Shown piece after piece: positions 8,847 to 16,926 of a stretch of DNA of 64,000 nt. Made by a program: the position numbers and the translations under genes. The stretch's first letter is position 1. The number at the start of each line of letters is the position of its first letter. The DNA is from Verrucomicrobiota bacterium (GTDB taxonomy: Bacteria > Verrucomicrobiota > Verrucomicrobiia > Opitutales > UBA953): the NCBI GenBank assembly GCA_003569205.1, contig BGOK01000004.1:62001-126000 (forward strand), given 5' to 3'. The notes below the pieces were generated by a model. That model worked only from the letters and a program-made list of their open reading frames with translations, was not told where the DNA came from and did no database searches.

Positions 8847-10187
8847 CTAGCGAGGTGTTTCCGAACAGTCTGGATCTGCCTTGGTGGGCAGTGTCGCGTT
8901 CCAGTCCAGTACGAGTTTCGTCAGGCGGGTAACGTCAGCGGGATGCTCCTTGGCGACGTCCTTCGCCTCAGCCCGGTCCGCCTTTAGATTGTAGAGCCCG
9001 ACCTGCCGGCCATCGAAAGTAGTCACCAGCTTCCAATCCCCGTCCCGAACAGCCAGATCCGGCCAGAAGTCGGGGTCCTTCTTGTTGCCGTTGTTCCGCC
9101 AGAAAATGGGTCGGGTGCGCCGAGGGGATTCGCCCTTGAGGGCGGGCAGCATATTTTCGCCATCGCCTTTGGCGTCGGCCGGCGGGGTGATTCCCGCGAT
9201 GGCGCAGAAGGTGGGGAGTAGATCCACCGCCGTCAGCACGGTGGCGTTATCTTTCAGGCCCGCCGGAGCTTGGTCCGGCCACCGGACGATGAACGGCACC
9301 CGCACGCCACCTTCAAAGAGGCTGGTCTTGCGGGCTCGCAGGCCGCCGGCTTCACCGATGCTGTAGTGACTGCGATACTTCCCCGTAACGCCGATATCGT
9401 TTTCCTTGGATTTTGCCGGGCCATTGTCGCTGGAAAAGACCACCAAGGTATTCTGCGCAATCCCGCAGCGTTCCAGTGCATCGAGGATCAGACCGACCTT
9501 GTTGTCGCCGTCGGTGATGACGGCGGCATAGACCTGTTGCCGGGGGTCGAGATGTTTCCATTTGGCCATCGCCTCGGCCGAAGGGCTGTGGGCCACGTGA
9601 CTTTCGTGGAGCCACACGTTCACGTAAAAAGGACGGTCTTTATTCGCCTCGATGAACTTCACCGCCTGATTCGGGATGTCGTTGCCGTAAGGACTAACTT
9701 TGGGCCCCGGTCCGTGATAGACAGCCGAGTCGTCAATGCCGTAGTCGGCCATGGTCGGCTTGCCTTCCCCTAGATGCCATTTACCAAAGTGTCCGGTGCG
9801 ATAGCCCGCTGTCTTGAGCAAGCGTGGGATCGTCGGTGCCTTGGAATCCAACCAGTCCGGCATTTCCGGCGGCTTGCTGACTCCGAAAACCGTATTGATG
9901 CCGAAGCGACCAGGGAAACGCCCCGTCATGGCCGCCGCGCGACTAGGCGAGCACACCGGACTCAGCACATTGAACTGTTGAAAGTCGATACCCTCACTGG
10001 CCAGCTTATCAAGCCGTGGAGTTTTCAGCCAGGTGTTGCCGTGGCAGGACAGGTCACCCCAACCCCAGTCGTCGGCGTAGATGAAGACGATGTTGGGTTT
10101 TCCGGGTTTCTGGGGTGAGTCGGCCGCGTTTAATCCGACCAGCGGGGAGAGCAGCAGGACCGTGAGGAAGGTGAGGGCGATTTTCAT
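8847..10187 (-). CDS. Sulfatase (formylglycine type)
   Basis: 446 residues, signal peptide about 1-22. The Asp pair is at 39-40 in IYADDWGWGD, the modification motif is CSPSR at 79-83, GKWHLGEG gives Lys138 and His140, and SSDNGPAKSKEND carries the Asp/Asn pair. It is short for the family but complete at the C-terminus. The signal peptide closely resembles that of the next sulfatase upstream (MKIALTFLTVLLLSPL versus MKLTFIFLTALLLTPL), suggesting tandem duplication or a shared leader. Spacing to that gene is 12 bases, so they are very probably co-transcribed. The 154 bases after its stop hold no gene. Confidence 0.93.
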   Translation of the reverse strand: MKIALTFLTVLLLSPLVGLNAADSPQKPGKPNIVFIYADDWGWGDLSCHGNTWLKTPRLDKLASEGIDFQQFNVLSPVCSPSRAAAMTGRFPGRFGINTVFGVSKPPEMPDWLDSKAPTIPRLLKTAGYRTGHFGKWHLGEGKPTMADYGIDDSAVYHGPGPKVSPYGNDIPNQAVKFIEANKDRPFYVNVWLHESHVAHSPSAEAMAKWKHLDPRQQVYAAVITDGDNKVGLILDALERCGIAQNTLVVFSSDNGPAKSKENDIGVTGKYRSHYSIGEAGGLRARKTSLFEGGVRVPFIVRWPDQAPAGLKDNATVLTAVDLLPTFCAIAGITPPADAKGDGENMLPALKGESPRRTRPIFWRNNGNKKDPDFWPDLAVRDGDWKLVTTFDGRQVGLYNLKADRAEAKDVAKEHPADVTRLTKLVLDWNATLPTKADPDCSETPR

Positions 10188-10199
10188 ACTGGGCGGGAG

Positions 10200-11699
10200 T
10201 TACTTCTGTTTTTGTACGCGACCTTTATTGAGTAACTCGGGTTCACCCTTGTCACCGCCGAGTTGAATCATCGTTGGGTAGAGCGTATCCCACCACTTGT
10301 CGTAAGATGAGGCGAGCTTGGACGCGAGTTCAGGCTTTTCTGCGGCGAGATCCTTCTGGCAAGTCGGGTCATTTTTCAGGTCGAACAAAGACCAGCGCCC
10401 CGGCGGCGTGACGCCCCAGTGGAACTGCGCGTTCGCTTTGGTGTACGTCGCCGCGTTGGCGCCCGCTTCGACGGAGCGCAGGGTGGTGCACTGGCTGGAG
10501 TAGGTCTTGCAGGTGGGGTCATCGCACGGGCGGCTGCGCACGAGTAGGAGATCACCCGTCTGCACGGAGGCCATCGCATGCTTGTGCGCAGCCGCCATGC
10601 CGCTGGGCCAGCGGCCGACATGATGAAATAGTAAACGATCATCGTTCCACTGGATCGGTTGCGTGGATTCGAGCAGCGGTCGGAGCGTGTAGCCTTCGAG
10701 TTTCGCCCTGAGTGGGGGCGGGATGGTCGCACCAGCGAGGTCGCAGAGCGTCGGCAGGACGTCGAGGTGGGCCGTCAGGTTGCTCACTTTGTGCGGCGTC
10801 CACTTCCCCGCCCATTTCCAGAAGGACATGGCTCGCGAGCCACCCTGCCAGATGGTGCATTTACTGCCACGCATGCCAGCGTTGAATACATCCAACCCGT
10901 GGGTTTGACCGTTGTCGTTCATGAAGACGATGATCGTATTGTCCTCTAATTTACGTGCTTGGAGATACTTCATCAGCCGTCCGAGGTTGTAGTCGAGGTT
11001 AGCGACCATGCCGAGATAGGCCGCTTCCTCTTTATCCACCTTGCCGCGGAACGGGGCCACGAATTCCTCGGGCGCGGCCAGGGGCGCGTGGGGCGAATAG
11101 GTGGCGAGATAGCAGAAGAACGGGGCGTCCTTACACTCATCCATAAAGGCCATGGCCTCGTCGAAAAAGATGTCCTCCCGGTACCCCTTCCGCGACTCGC
11201 GCTTGCGGTTGCGGACCATGGCCGGATCGAAGTGGACGTTAGGACCGCCGACATTGGTGGAGCACCATTCGAACCCACGCTTCTCAGGAGCGTACTCGCC
11301 GTCGCCGCCTAGGTGCCATTTGCCGATGAATCCCGTGCGATATCCAGCGGACAGGAGCAGTTGCGGCAGGATGACGGCGTCCTTGTTGAGGTGCTCCCTG
11401 GGCTGGATGGTGTGCGTGACGCCATTGCGGAACTCATGCATGCCCGTGAGGAGCGCCGCGCGCGTGGGTGAACAGGACGGACTCACATAAAATTGTTCGA
11501 AGCGCACACTCTGGTCGTGCAGCGCATCTATATTCGGCGTCTTGAGTAATGGATGCCCGTGTCGCCCCAGGTCCCCGAAGCCCTGATCGTCCGTTAAGAT
11601 GAAAATAATATTAGGCTTCTGGGCGGGTCCATCGGCGGCTTGCAGTACGGCCAGCGGCGTGAGCAGCAGGGCCGTGAGGAAAATAAAAGTGAGCTTCAC
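10200..11699 (-). CDS. Sulfatase (formylglycine type)
   Basis: 499 residues, signal peptide about 1-22. The metal Asp pair is at 37-38, the modification motif is CSPTR at 76-80, GKWHLGGDG gives Lys127 and His129, and MNDNGQTHGLDVF carries the Asp/Asn pair. The region CNDPTCKT-like near the C-terminus (DDPTCKTYSSQC) has extra Cys residues absent from the neighbouring sulfatases and may form disulfides. It is 7 bases from the upstream sulfatase and 12 from the downstream one, so the three form a tight block. Specificity unknown. Confidence 0.93.
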   Translation of the reverse strand: MKLTFIFLTALLLTPLAVLQAADGPAQKPNIIFILTDDQGFGDLGRHGHPLLKTPNIDALHDQSVRFEQFYVSPSCSPTRAALLTGMHEFRNGVTHTIQPREHLNKDAVILPQLLLSAGYRTGFIGKWHLGGDGEYAPEKRGFEWCSTNVGGPNVHFDPAMVRNRKRESRKGYREDIFFDEAMAFMDECKDAPFFCYLATYSPHAPLAAPEEFVAPFRGKVDKEEAAYLGMVANLDYNLGRLMKYLQARKLEDNTIIVFMNDNGQTHGLDVFNAGMRGSKCTIWQGGSRAMSFWKWAGKWTPHKVSNLTAHLDVLPTLCDLAGATIPPPLRAKLEGYTLRPLLESTQPIQWNDDRLLFHHVGRWPSGMAAAHKHAMASVQTGDLLLVRSRPCDDPTCKTYSSQCTTLRSVEAGANAATYTKANAQFHWGVTPPGRWSLFDLKNDPTCQKDLAAEKPELASKLASSYDKWWDTLYPTMIQLGGDKGEPELLNKGRVQKQK

Positions 11700-11706
11700 G
11701 CTAAGG

Positions 11707-13242
11707 TTATTTGGAATTGGGCTTCTTGGCGGCCTTGGCTTTGGGCGCGCCGGTCTTGGGATAGCGGACGACCATAACGTCGTTCTTCTGTGGCTCGCCC
11801 ACCGTGGAACGACCGTCGGTGATGAGTTTCTCCAGTAGTAACTTCATTTCCGCCACGCGCTCAGGTTGTTCGTCGGCGAGGTTCTTCGTCTCACCGAGGT
11901 CGGTAGCCAGGTCGTACAGCTGGGCCGGCTGGGTCGCGATGTATTTCCAGTTCCCGGCCCGCAGACCCGGGGTTCCGGTCGCGGCACAACTGATGGCATG
12001 AGGGCGCGTCGGTTTGGCTGCACCCTTGAGTAAGGGCAAGAAACTAAAGCTATCTTCTCCGGCTTCCGGTGGGAGTGCGGTGCCCCAGATTTCAGCTAGG
12101 GTAGCAATCAGGTCGGCGTGATGGACCAATTGGTCGCAAGTGGAAGCGGGGGACACCTTACCTGGCCATCGGACAATGAATGGTTCGCGATGACCGCCTT
12201 CATAGACCGACGTCTTATAGTCGCGCAGCGGGCCGCTGGGAAAGTGACCTTGCTTTTCGAGGTCCTTGACGCCGACATAACTGGCGAAGCCATTGTCGCT
12301 GGTAAAGAGTACGATGGTGTTGCTGGCGGCACCGCTTTTTTCGAGCGCGGCAAGGACTTGGCCCACCGCTGCATCCGTTTCCATGATGAGGTCGGCGGCC
12401 GCGTTATTCAGGCCGCTCTTGCCCTTCCACTCCTCATTGACGGCTAAGGGGGTGTGTGGAGTCGTCAGCGGAAGGTAGAGTAGGAAGGGTTCAGGTTTCC
12501 GGGCGGCTTCATCGATGAATGCGCAGGCACGGGTGGTCAGTGCTGGCAAGATGCGTTCCAGTTTCCATTCGGGTAAGGCCGGGCCCGGTACGCTCGCCTG
12601 GTTATTTCCAAGTAAGGCCTTGGGGAGCGCGCGGTCAGGGACGCCGATGGTTTGATTATTTTCAATAAAACAAAACGGCGGCCAATTCGGGACATCGGTT
12701 CCGAAGTAGGTGTCGAAGCCACGGGTGGTCGGTCCCCCGGGAATCTTTTGCGTGAACACCTTTTGCCAAGCGGCCTTATCGGCCTCTGGTGAAGTGCGGT
12801 CGGCTTCCTTGTAGTTACGGAAAAGAGCCTTATCTCCATCCGCAATTGGCCAATCCCAGCCCAAGTGCCATTTGCCGATGGCAGCGGTCCGATAGCCCTG
12901 TTTCTTGGCCAAGCTCGCCACCGTCAGGCGGTCGGCCGCGATGAGTGGTTCGCCGAAGACGCCGACGATGCCGGACTGCAGACGCGTGCGCCAGTGGTAA
13001 CGTCCGGTGAGCAGGGTGTAGCGAGAGGGGGAGCAGACGCCCGAGGAAGAATGCCCGTCCGTGAAGCGCATGCCCTCGGCGGCGAGGCGGTCGAGGTTCG
13101 GCGTGGCGATCTTGCCCCGCGTGGGATTATAGGCGCGGATATCCCCGTAGCCGAGGTCGTCGGCGAGGATGATGAGGACGTTGGGCGGTCGGTCAGCGGC
13201 GAACAGGGCAACCGGGAGCAGTAGATAGAGTAAAACGCGCAT
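11707..13242 (-). CDS. Sulfatase (formylglycine type)
   Basis: 511 residues from the ATG at 13240-13242, which begins a normal signal peptide (MRVLLYLLLPVALFAA); a longer reading from 13278 adds 12 polar residues and is rejected. The metal Asp pair is at 28-29, the modification motif is CSPSR at 70-74, GKWHLGWD gives Lys124 and His126, and TSDNGFASYVG follows. The segment FDTYFGTDVPNWPPFCF is typical of the arylsulfatase-A-like group. The C-terminus is Lys/Ala-rich. It is the first gene of the three-sulfatase block; the 168 bases upstream (13243-13410) may hold its promoter, though none is clear. Confidence 0.92.
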   Translation of the reverse strand: MRVLLYLLLPVALFAADRPPNVLIILADDLGYGDIRAYNPTRGKIATPNLDRLAAEGMRFTDGHSSSGVCSPSRYTLLTGRYHWRTRLQSGIVGVFGEPLIAADRLTVASLAKKQGYRTAAIGKWHLGWDWPIADGDKALFRNYKEADRTSPEADKAAWQKVFTQKIPGGPTTRGFDTYFGTDVPNWPPFCFIENNQTIGVPDRALPKALLGNNQASVPGPALPEWKLERILPALTTRACAFIDEAARKPEPFLLYLPLTTPHTPLAVNEEWKGKSGLNNAAADLIMETDAAVGQVLAALEKSGAASNTIVLFTSDNGFASYVGVKDLEKQGHFPSGPLRDYKTSVYEGGHREPFIVRWPGKVSPASTCDQLVHHADLIATLAEIWGTALPPEAGEDSFSFLPLLKGAAKPTRPHAISCAATGTPGLRAGNWKYIATQPAQLYDLATDLGETKNLADEQPERVAEMKLLLEKLITDGRSTVGEPQKNDVMVVRYPKTGAPKAKAAKKPNSK

Positions 13243-13410
13243 CGGGGTTAGCCTACCGTACCTTATCGCGTAAACCATTCAACCCACATGTCGCGGAAGC
13301 CGGCCACGTATCCGCAGTCGAAACCCGTCGTATCGGGCCGTTTTACCGAGCGATGGAGTTCCCTTGTAGGGTTGAGCGTTGCCTGTGGGTCGGCGAACTG
13401 CACGTCCCCG

Positions 13411-14310
13411 TCAGCGAAGCACTCCGACCTGTGGTTTGCCAGCATCATCCAGCAACTGGAACTCGTGCACGCCTTCCTTGGAGGTATCCGTGTAGGTCCA
13501 GACGACCTTCTTGTCGCGGGTAATCTCGGCAATCTTGGCCTGCGGGGACCGGGCGGCGTAGTTGCTGAAAACGATGTTGCCGTTGGGAAGCCAGGCGAGG
13601 GCGGTGGTCCGATTCAGCGGCAAGCCCTGGAGTTCGCCGTCGCGGAGTTCCCAGACAATCTTCCCGGCCGCGTCCACTTCGATGATGTGGTTACTGACGG
13701 TGAGGCTGATGAGGGTGTGGCCGGCGGCGTTGCGCAGGCCGCAGAAGGTGCGGTTATCCAAGGTCGACTCCGGGCTCTTACGTTCCCAGATGACTTTGCC
13801 GGCGGCGTCATATTCGCGGACGGTCTTCTCCTGCGGCACGAGGTAGTTGCCGTTGGGTAGCTTACGGGCCATGCGACTTTGCATGTGGTGGTTGGTGGTC
13901 TGGCAGCCCAGCGGGATCTCGACCTTAATCGAACCGTCGCGGGCAACCTCGAGGAGGCGCGGCTTGTCGCCGGCTTCTGTTAGCATGACATTTCCGTTAT
14001 CCAGCAGGATGGCCGTATTCACTTCCGACTGCGTGCCTTTGTATTCCCAGACGACCTTCTGGTCGCGGGTCACTTCAACGACGGCGCCGCCGGGGTAGAC
14101 CTTGGTCTTGGAGAGGGTGAGCAGTAGATTGCCGTTGGGCAGGATGGCGCCGTCGCGGGTGACCGCGGGGTATTTCCAAGTCACCTTGCCGGCGGCGTCG
14201 ACGATCTGGGTTACGCCGCCAAGCATCAGGAATGAGCGGCCGGCAGGCTGGTCGGCGGCGGTAAGCGCGAGGGTCGCGCCGAACCAGCAGGTCAGGAGGG
14301 TACGGATCAT
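13411..14310 (-). CDS. Secreted beta-propeller, PQQ/arylsulfotransferase-like
   Basis: 299 residues with a signal peptide (about 1-19). It is built from repeats of a strand with a conserved Trp after a charged turn (AGKVTWKYP, DQKVVWEYK, AGKVIWERK, AGKIVWELR, DKKVVWTYT) alternating with LPNGN-type turns (NGNLLLTL, NGNVMLTE, NGNYLVPQ, NGNIVFSN). This is the pattern of six-bladed propellers related to bacterial arylsulfate sulfotransferases and PQQ-repeat proteins. The catalytic residues of true arylsulfate sulfotransferases cannot be confirmed. Its ATG overlaps the stop of the upstream esterase by four bases (14307-14310), so the pair is translationally coupled. Confidence 0.75.
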   Translation of the reverse strand: MIRTLLTCWFGATLALTAADQPAGRSFLMLGGVTQIVDAAGKVTWKYPAVTRDGAILPNGNLLLTLSKTKVYPGGAVVEVTRDQKVVWEYKGTQSEVNTAILLDNGNVMLTEAGDKPRLLEVARDGSIKVEIPLGCQTTNHHMQSRMARKLPNGNYLVPQEKTVREYDAAGKVIWERKSPESTLDNRTFCGLRNAAGHTLISLTVSNHIIEVDAAGKIVWELRDGELQGLPLNRTTALAWLPNGNIVFSNYAARSPQAKIAEITRDKKVVWTYTDTSKEGVHEFQLLDDAGKPQVGVLR

Positions 14311-15509
14311 TTGATTTCTTGGTAATCAGTCGAGAGGGTGAGTTTGTCGGCGTAGGCGTTGATATACCAAGCGGTCGTACCAGGAGGCAAGGGGGCGGAG
14401 GCGGTCGTACCTCCGCCACCACTGGCGGCCGCGGCTGGCGTCTCGACCCACTTGCGCGTGCCCGTGAATCCCTTGTCGGTCGTCGAGACGAGCACAGCCT
14501 TGGTGATCGGTTTGGCGGAATGGAAGACCGCAACTGCGTGTCCGTCCTTGGTCGTGGCTGAAGGGGAGCTGCCCCAGGGCTTGCCGGTCTCGACGACGCT
14601 CTTCGCGAAGGCGTAGCTGTCGGGCGGATTCCAGCCGGCCGGGTGGCTGTGGCCCATCTTCGAGACGAGCGAGACCATGCGGGGCCCCGGTGCTTTTCGG
14701 TAATGCTCCGCCTGGCAGCCGAGCGGGAAATGGGCGTCCTGCGGCCAGGAAAGCCAGAGCACCGGCATCTTGACGCGGTCGGCGTAGTTCATGCCGTCCC
14801 AGACCTGCTTGTAGCCTTCGTTGTCGTGCAGCGCCTTGCCCCATTGATTCTCAGCGTCGAAGAGGTGCCCGCAGCCGTAGATGGGGATGCCGAAGGCGAA
14901 GCGGTCGTCGAGCCCGATGACCGTGCTCGTGATCACGCCGCCCCAAGAGATGCCCGTCACGCCGATCTTCGAGGCGTCGACTTCGGGGAGGGCGCGTAGG
15001 AGGGAGTTCGCTAGCATCGTGTTCGCGAGCGCATGATACATCCACTGCTCCTTCATCGGCAGCTTCGTGTCGGCGAAGATGCCGTCACGAGCGGGTCCGG
15101 CGAAGGCGTGACGTGCCCAGCCGCTGCGGCCTTTTACGTTGTTCTCATTATTGTCGGTCTGGCCTTCGACCGCGATACTGATGGCTGCGAAGCCTTGGGC
15201 GTTCCATTTCTGGACCCATTCCTTGTAGGCCGTACCACCGCCCCCGTGGACGAGTACCATACCAGGGACCTTGCCGTCGCGTTTGGCGGGCAGACCGATC
15301 CAAGCAAAGACACGCGTCGGCTTTCCTTGCCAGGGCAGCGCGTCGTAGAAGATGGCACGGACCGTGCCGTCGGGCTTGAAGCCCTCGGCCTCGTAGGTCT
15401 TTGGCGCCTGCGCGCAGGCATCGACAAGCCCAAGCGCCACTTTCCGGTCGGCGGAAGGCTCGGCGAAGAGGGCAGCGGAGAGCACTAGCAGGCAGAGCAG
15501 GGAGCGCAT
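14307..15509 (-). CDS. Secreted alpha/beta hydrolase (acetyl xylan esterase-like)
   Basis: 400 residues, signal peptide about 1-16. The oxyanion region is VLVHGGGGTAY (about 85-95) and the nucleophile elbow is GISWGG with Ser188. An acid candidate is the Asp in SWPQDAHFP, and the His lies in GHSHPAGWNPP. The fold resembles AXE1/dienelactone-hydrolase-type esterases. A C-terminal segment after about residue 310 (AVFHSAKPITKAVLVSTTDK) is probably a small beta-sandwich. It probably removes acyl groups from glycans outside the cytoplasm. Its first codons and 5' flank, including a REP-like element, resemble those of the sulfatase starting at 3981. Confidence 0.8.
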   Translation of the reverse strand: MRSLLCLLVLSAALFAEPSADRKVALGLVDACAQAPKTYEAEGFKPDGTVRAIFYDALPWQGKPTRVFAWIGLPAKRDGKVPGMVLVHGGGGTAYKEWVQKWNAQGFAAISIAVEGQTDNNENNVKGRSGWARHAFAGPARDGIFADTKLPMKEQWMYHALANTMLANSLLRALPEVDASKIGVTGISWGGVITSTVIGLDDRFAFGIPIYGCGHLFDAENQWGKALHDNEGYKQVWDGMNYADRVKMPVLWLSWPQDAHFPLGCQAEHYRKAPGPRMVSLVSKMGHSHPAGWNPPDSYAFAKSVVETGKPWGSSPSATTKDGHAVAVFHSAKPITKAVLVSTTDKGFTGTRKWVETPAAAASGGGGTTASAPLPPGTTAWYINAYADKLTLSTDYQEIK

Positions 15510-15553
15510 GGGGGTGAGACAAATTGGGCGTAAAGTCGTGACGGTGCAAAAAC

Positions 15554-15593
15554 AATGGGGTCAGACCCCATTAATAGGGTCTGACCCCATGAT
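15554..15593. repeat. REP-like double palindrome, copy C
   Basis: Two adjacent inverted repeats, GGGGTCAGACCCC at 15557-15569 and GGGTCTGACCC at 15578-15588, with ATTAATA between. The layout and most bases match copy A (4029-4068). It lies between the stop of the VCBS protein gene's neighbour and the start of the esterase (15509), all on the minus strand. Confidence 0.7.
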
Positions 15594-15612
15594 GGGGAAG
15601 GTCTGGGGCGGC

Positions 15613-16857
15613 TTACTTCTGGGTGAAGACGAAGACGCCGTGCTTGTTGGCGGTGACGATAGCCGGCTTAGCCTGCTTGGTCAGCGGCCCCGTCCAGAAC
15701 TGCGTGCCGACGCCACTATCGCGGTCGACTTGATGAGGGATGAACGTCGCGCTGCCCTTACCGTCGCGCTTGAGTTCGAACCAATACACGACGGGGTCGC
15801 CCATGGGATCGTCATCGGCCTTGGGGCCGTGCGCCCAGCGGCGCTTACCGGTAACGATGTCGAGGAGTCCGTCGCCGTTCACGTCGGCCATTTGGATGGC
15901 GTGGAGCTGACTGAAGACGACGCCTTGCGGGTTCTCTGCGGCCGTGGCACCCATGATTTTGCGTTCGGTAAAGGAGCTGTCGGCGTTCTGTTCAAACCAG
16001 GACAGGCCATAGCCATGAGCCTTAAGACTCGTGATGACGTCGTTGCGCCCGTCGCCATTAACATCGAGCACATACATCTGGGCGCCGCCTTGACCAAACT
16101 TCGCAGGGTGGAAGACCCAGTCAGTGTCCTTCGTCGTGTCCTTGGGTTGCTCATACCAGCCGTCCTTCTCGAGGATGTCCATGCGGCCGTCGCCGTTGAC
16201 GTCGCCGGCACCGTAGCCGTGAGTATACTTGAAAATCTTCTGATCGTTGGCGGGCGACTTAGGGGTGATGGGACGGAAGCGCGCCTTGCCGAGCGGGTTG
16301 TTCCAGTCGATCTCGACGTAGCCGAACTGGCCACCGGATTTACCGCCCTTGGCATCCTTCGGCTTCACCAGGTCGCTCGTATGGCAGAGTAGCTCGGGCT
16401 TGCCGTCGCCGTTAATGTCCACGAGCCCAGGCGATTCACCATCGGCTACATCAAAGATGTTATGCCGGGCCCAGTCACCGCCCTTGCCGGCGGGGTTGAC
16501 GAAGACAAAGGCCGGTTCGCCGGGTAGGCCGTAGACGAGTAGGTCGGGCCAACCATCGCCGGTAAAGTCGTAAGCAAACTGAATGAAATAGTCGGAGTAA
16601 CCCGTCGCTGGGTTGTAAGGAGTTTTGCTGGGCCCGCTGGCGTTCTGGCGCTCCGGCGTGTAGGCCAGCTTTTCCTTGAAGTCAGGACCGAGCCAGATGA
16701 AGCGACCGGCGGCCACGTCGAGCTGACCGTCGTGGTTGAAATCGGCGACCGCACAGCCTTCAGCGACGAAGTCCTTGGTGATAGTCTGCTTGGTGAACGA
16801 GATCTCCGCGGCCGCGAGGGACGCGGTAGCGGCGAGGAAGGCGAGGGTGGGGCGCAT
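15613..16857 (-). CDS. Secreted FG-GAP/VCBS-repeat propeller protein
   Basis: 414 residues with a signal peptide (about 1-17). At least six calcium-binding DxNxDG-type loops are seen (DFNHDGQLD, DFTGDGWPD, DINGDGKPE, DVNGDGRMD, DVNGDGRND, DVNGDGLLD), the signature of FG-GAP/VCBS integrin-like beta-propellers. No catalytic domain is visible. Such proteins bind carbohydrate or other surface ligands, and related propellers occur in some polysaccharide lyases. It lies between the esterase and the DUF1501 gene. A role in substrate capture is inferred. Confidence 0.82.
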   Translation of the reverse strand: MRPTLAFLAATASLAAAEISFTKQTITKDFVAEGCAVADFNHDGQLDVAAGRFIWLGPDFKEKLAYTPERQNASGPSKTPYNPATGYSDYFIQFAYDFTGDGWPDLLVYGLPGEPAFVFVNPAGKGGDWARHNIFDVADGESPGLVDINGDGKPELLCHTSDLVKPKDAKGGKSGGQFGYVEIDWNNPLGKARFRPITPKSPANDQKIFKYTHGYGAGDVNGDGRMDILEKDGWYEQPKDTTKDTDWVFHPAKFGQGGAQMYVLDVNGDGRNDVITSLKAHGYGLSWFEQNADSSFTERKIMGATAAENPQGVVFSQLHAIQMADVNGDGLLDIVTGKRRWAHGPKADDDPMGDPVVYWFELKRDGKGSATFIPHQVDRDSGVGTQFWTGPLTKQAKPAIVTANKHGVFVFTQK

Positions 16858-16926
16858 AGGGCGGGGTGGGGCTTACCTTTGAGACAAGCCCTCCCGCCTT
16901 GGGTTGCGAGGTAAATGGAGCCCCCG

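Noticed and set aside
13263-13532. Small minus-strand frame between a sulfatase and the propeller gene
   Set aside because: It overlaps the propeller gene in another frame and matches no family; the gap itself is only about 130 bases.
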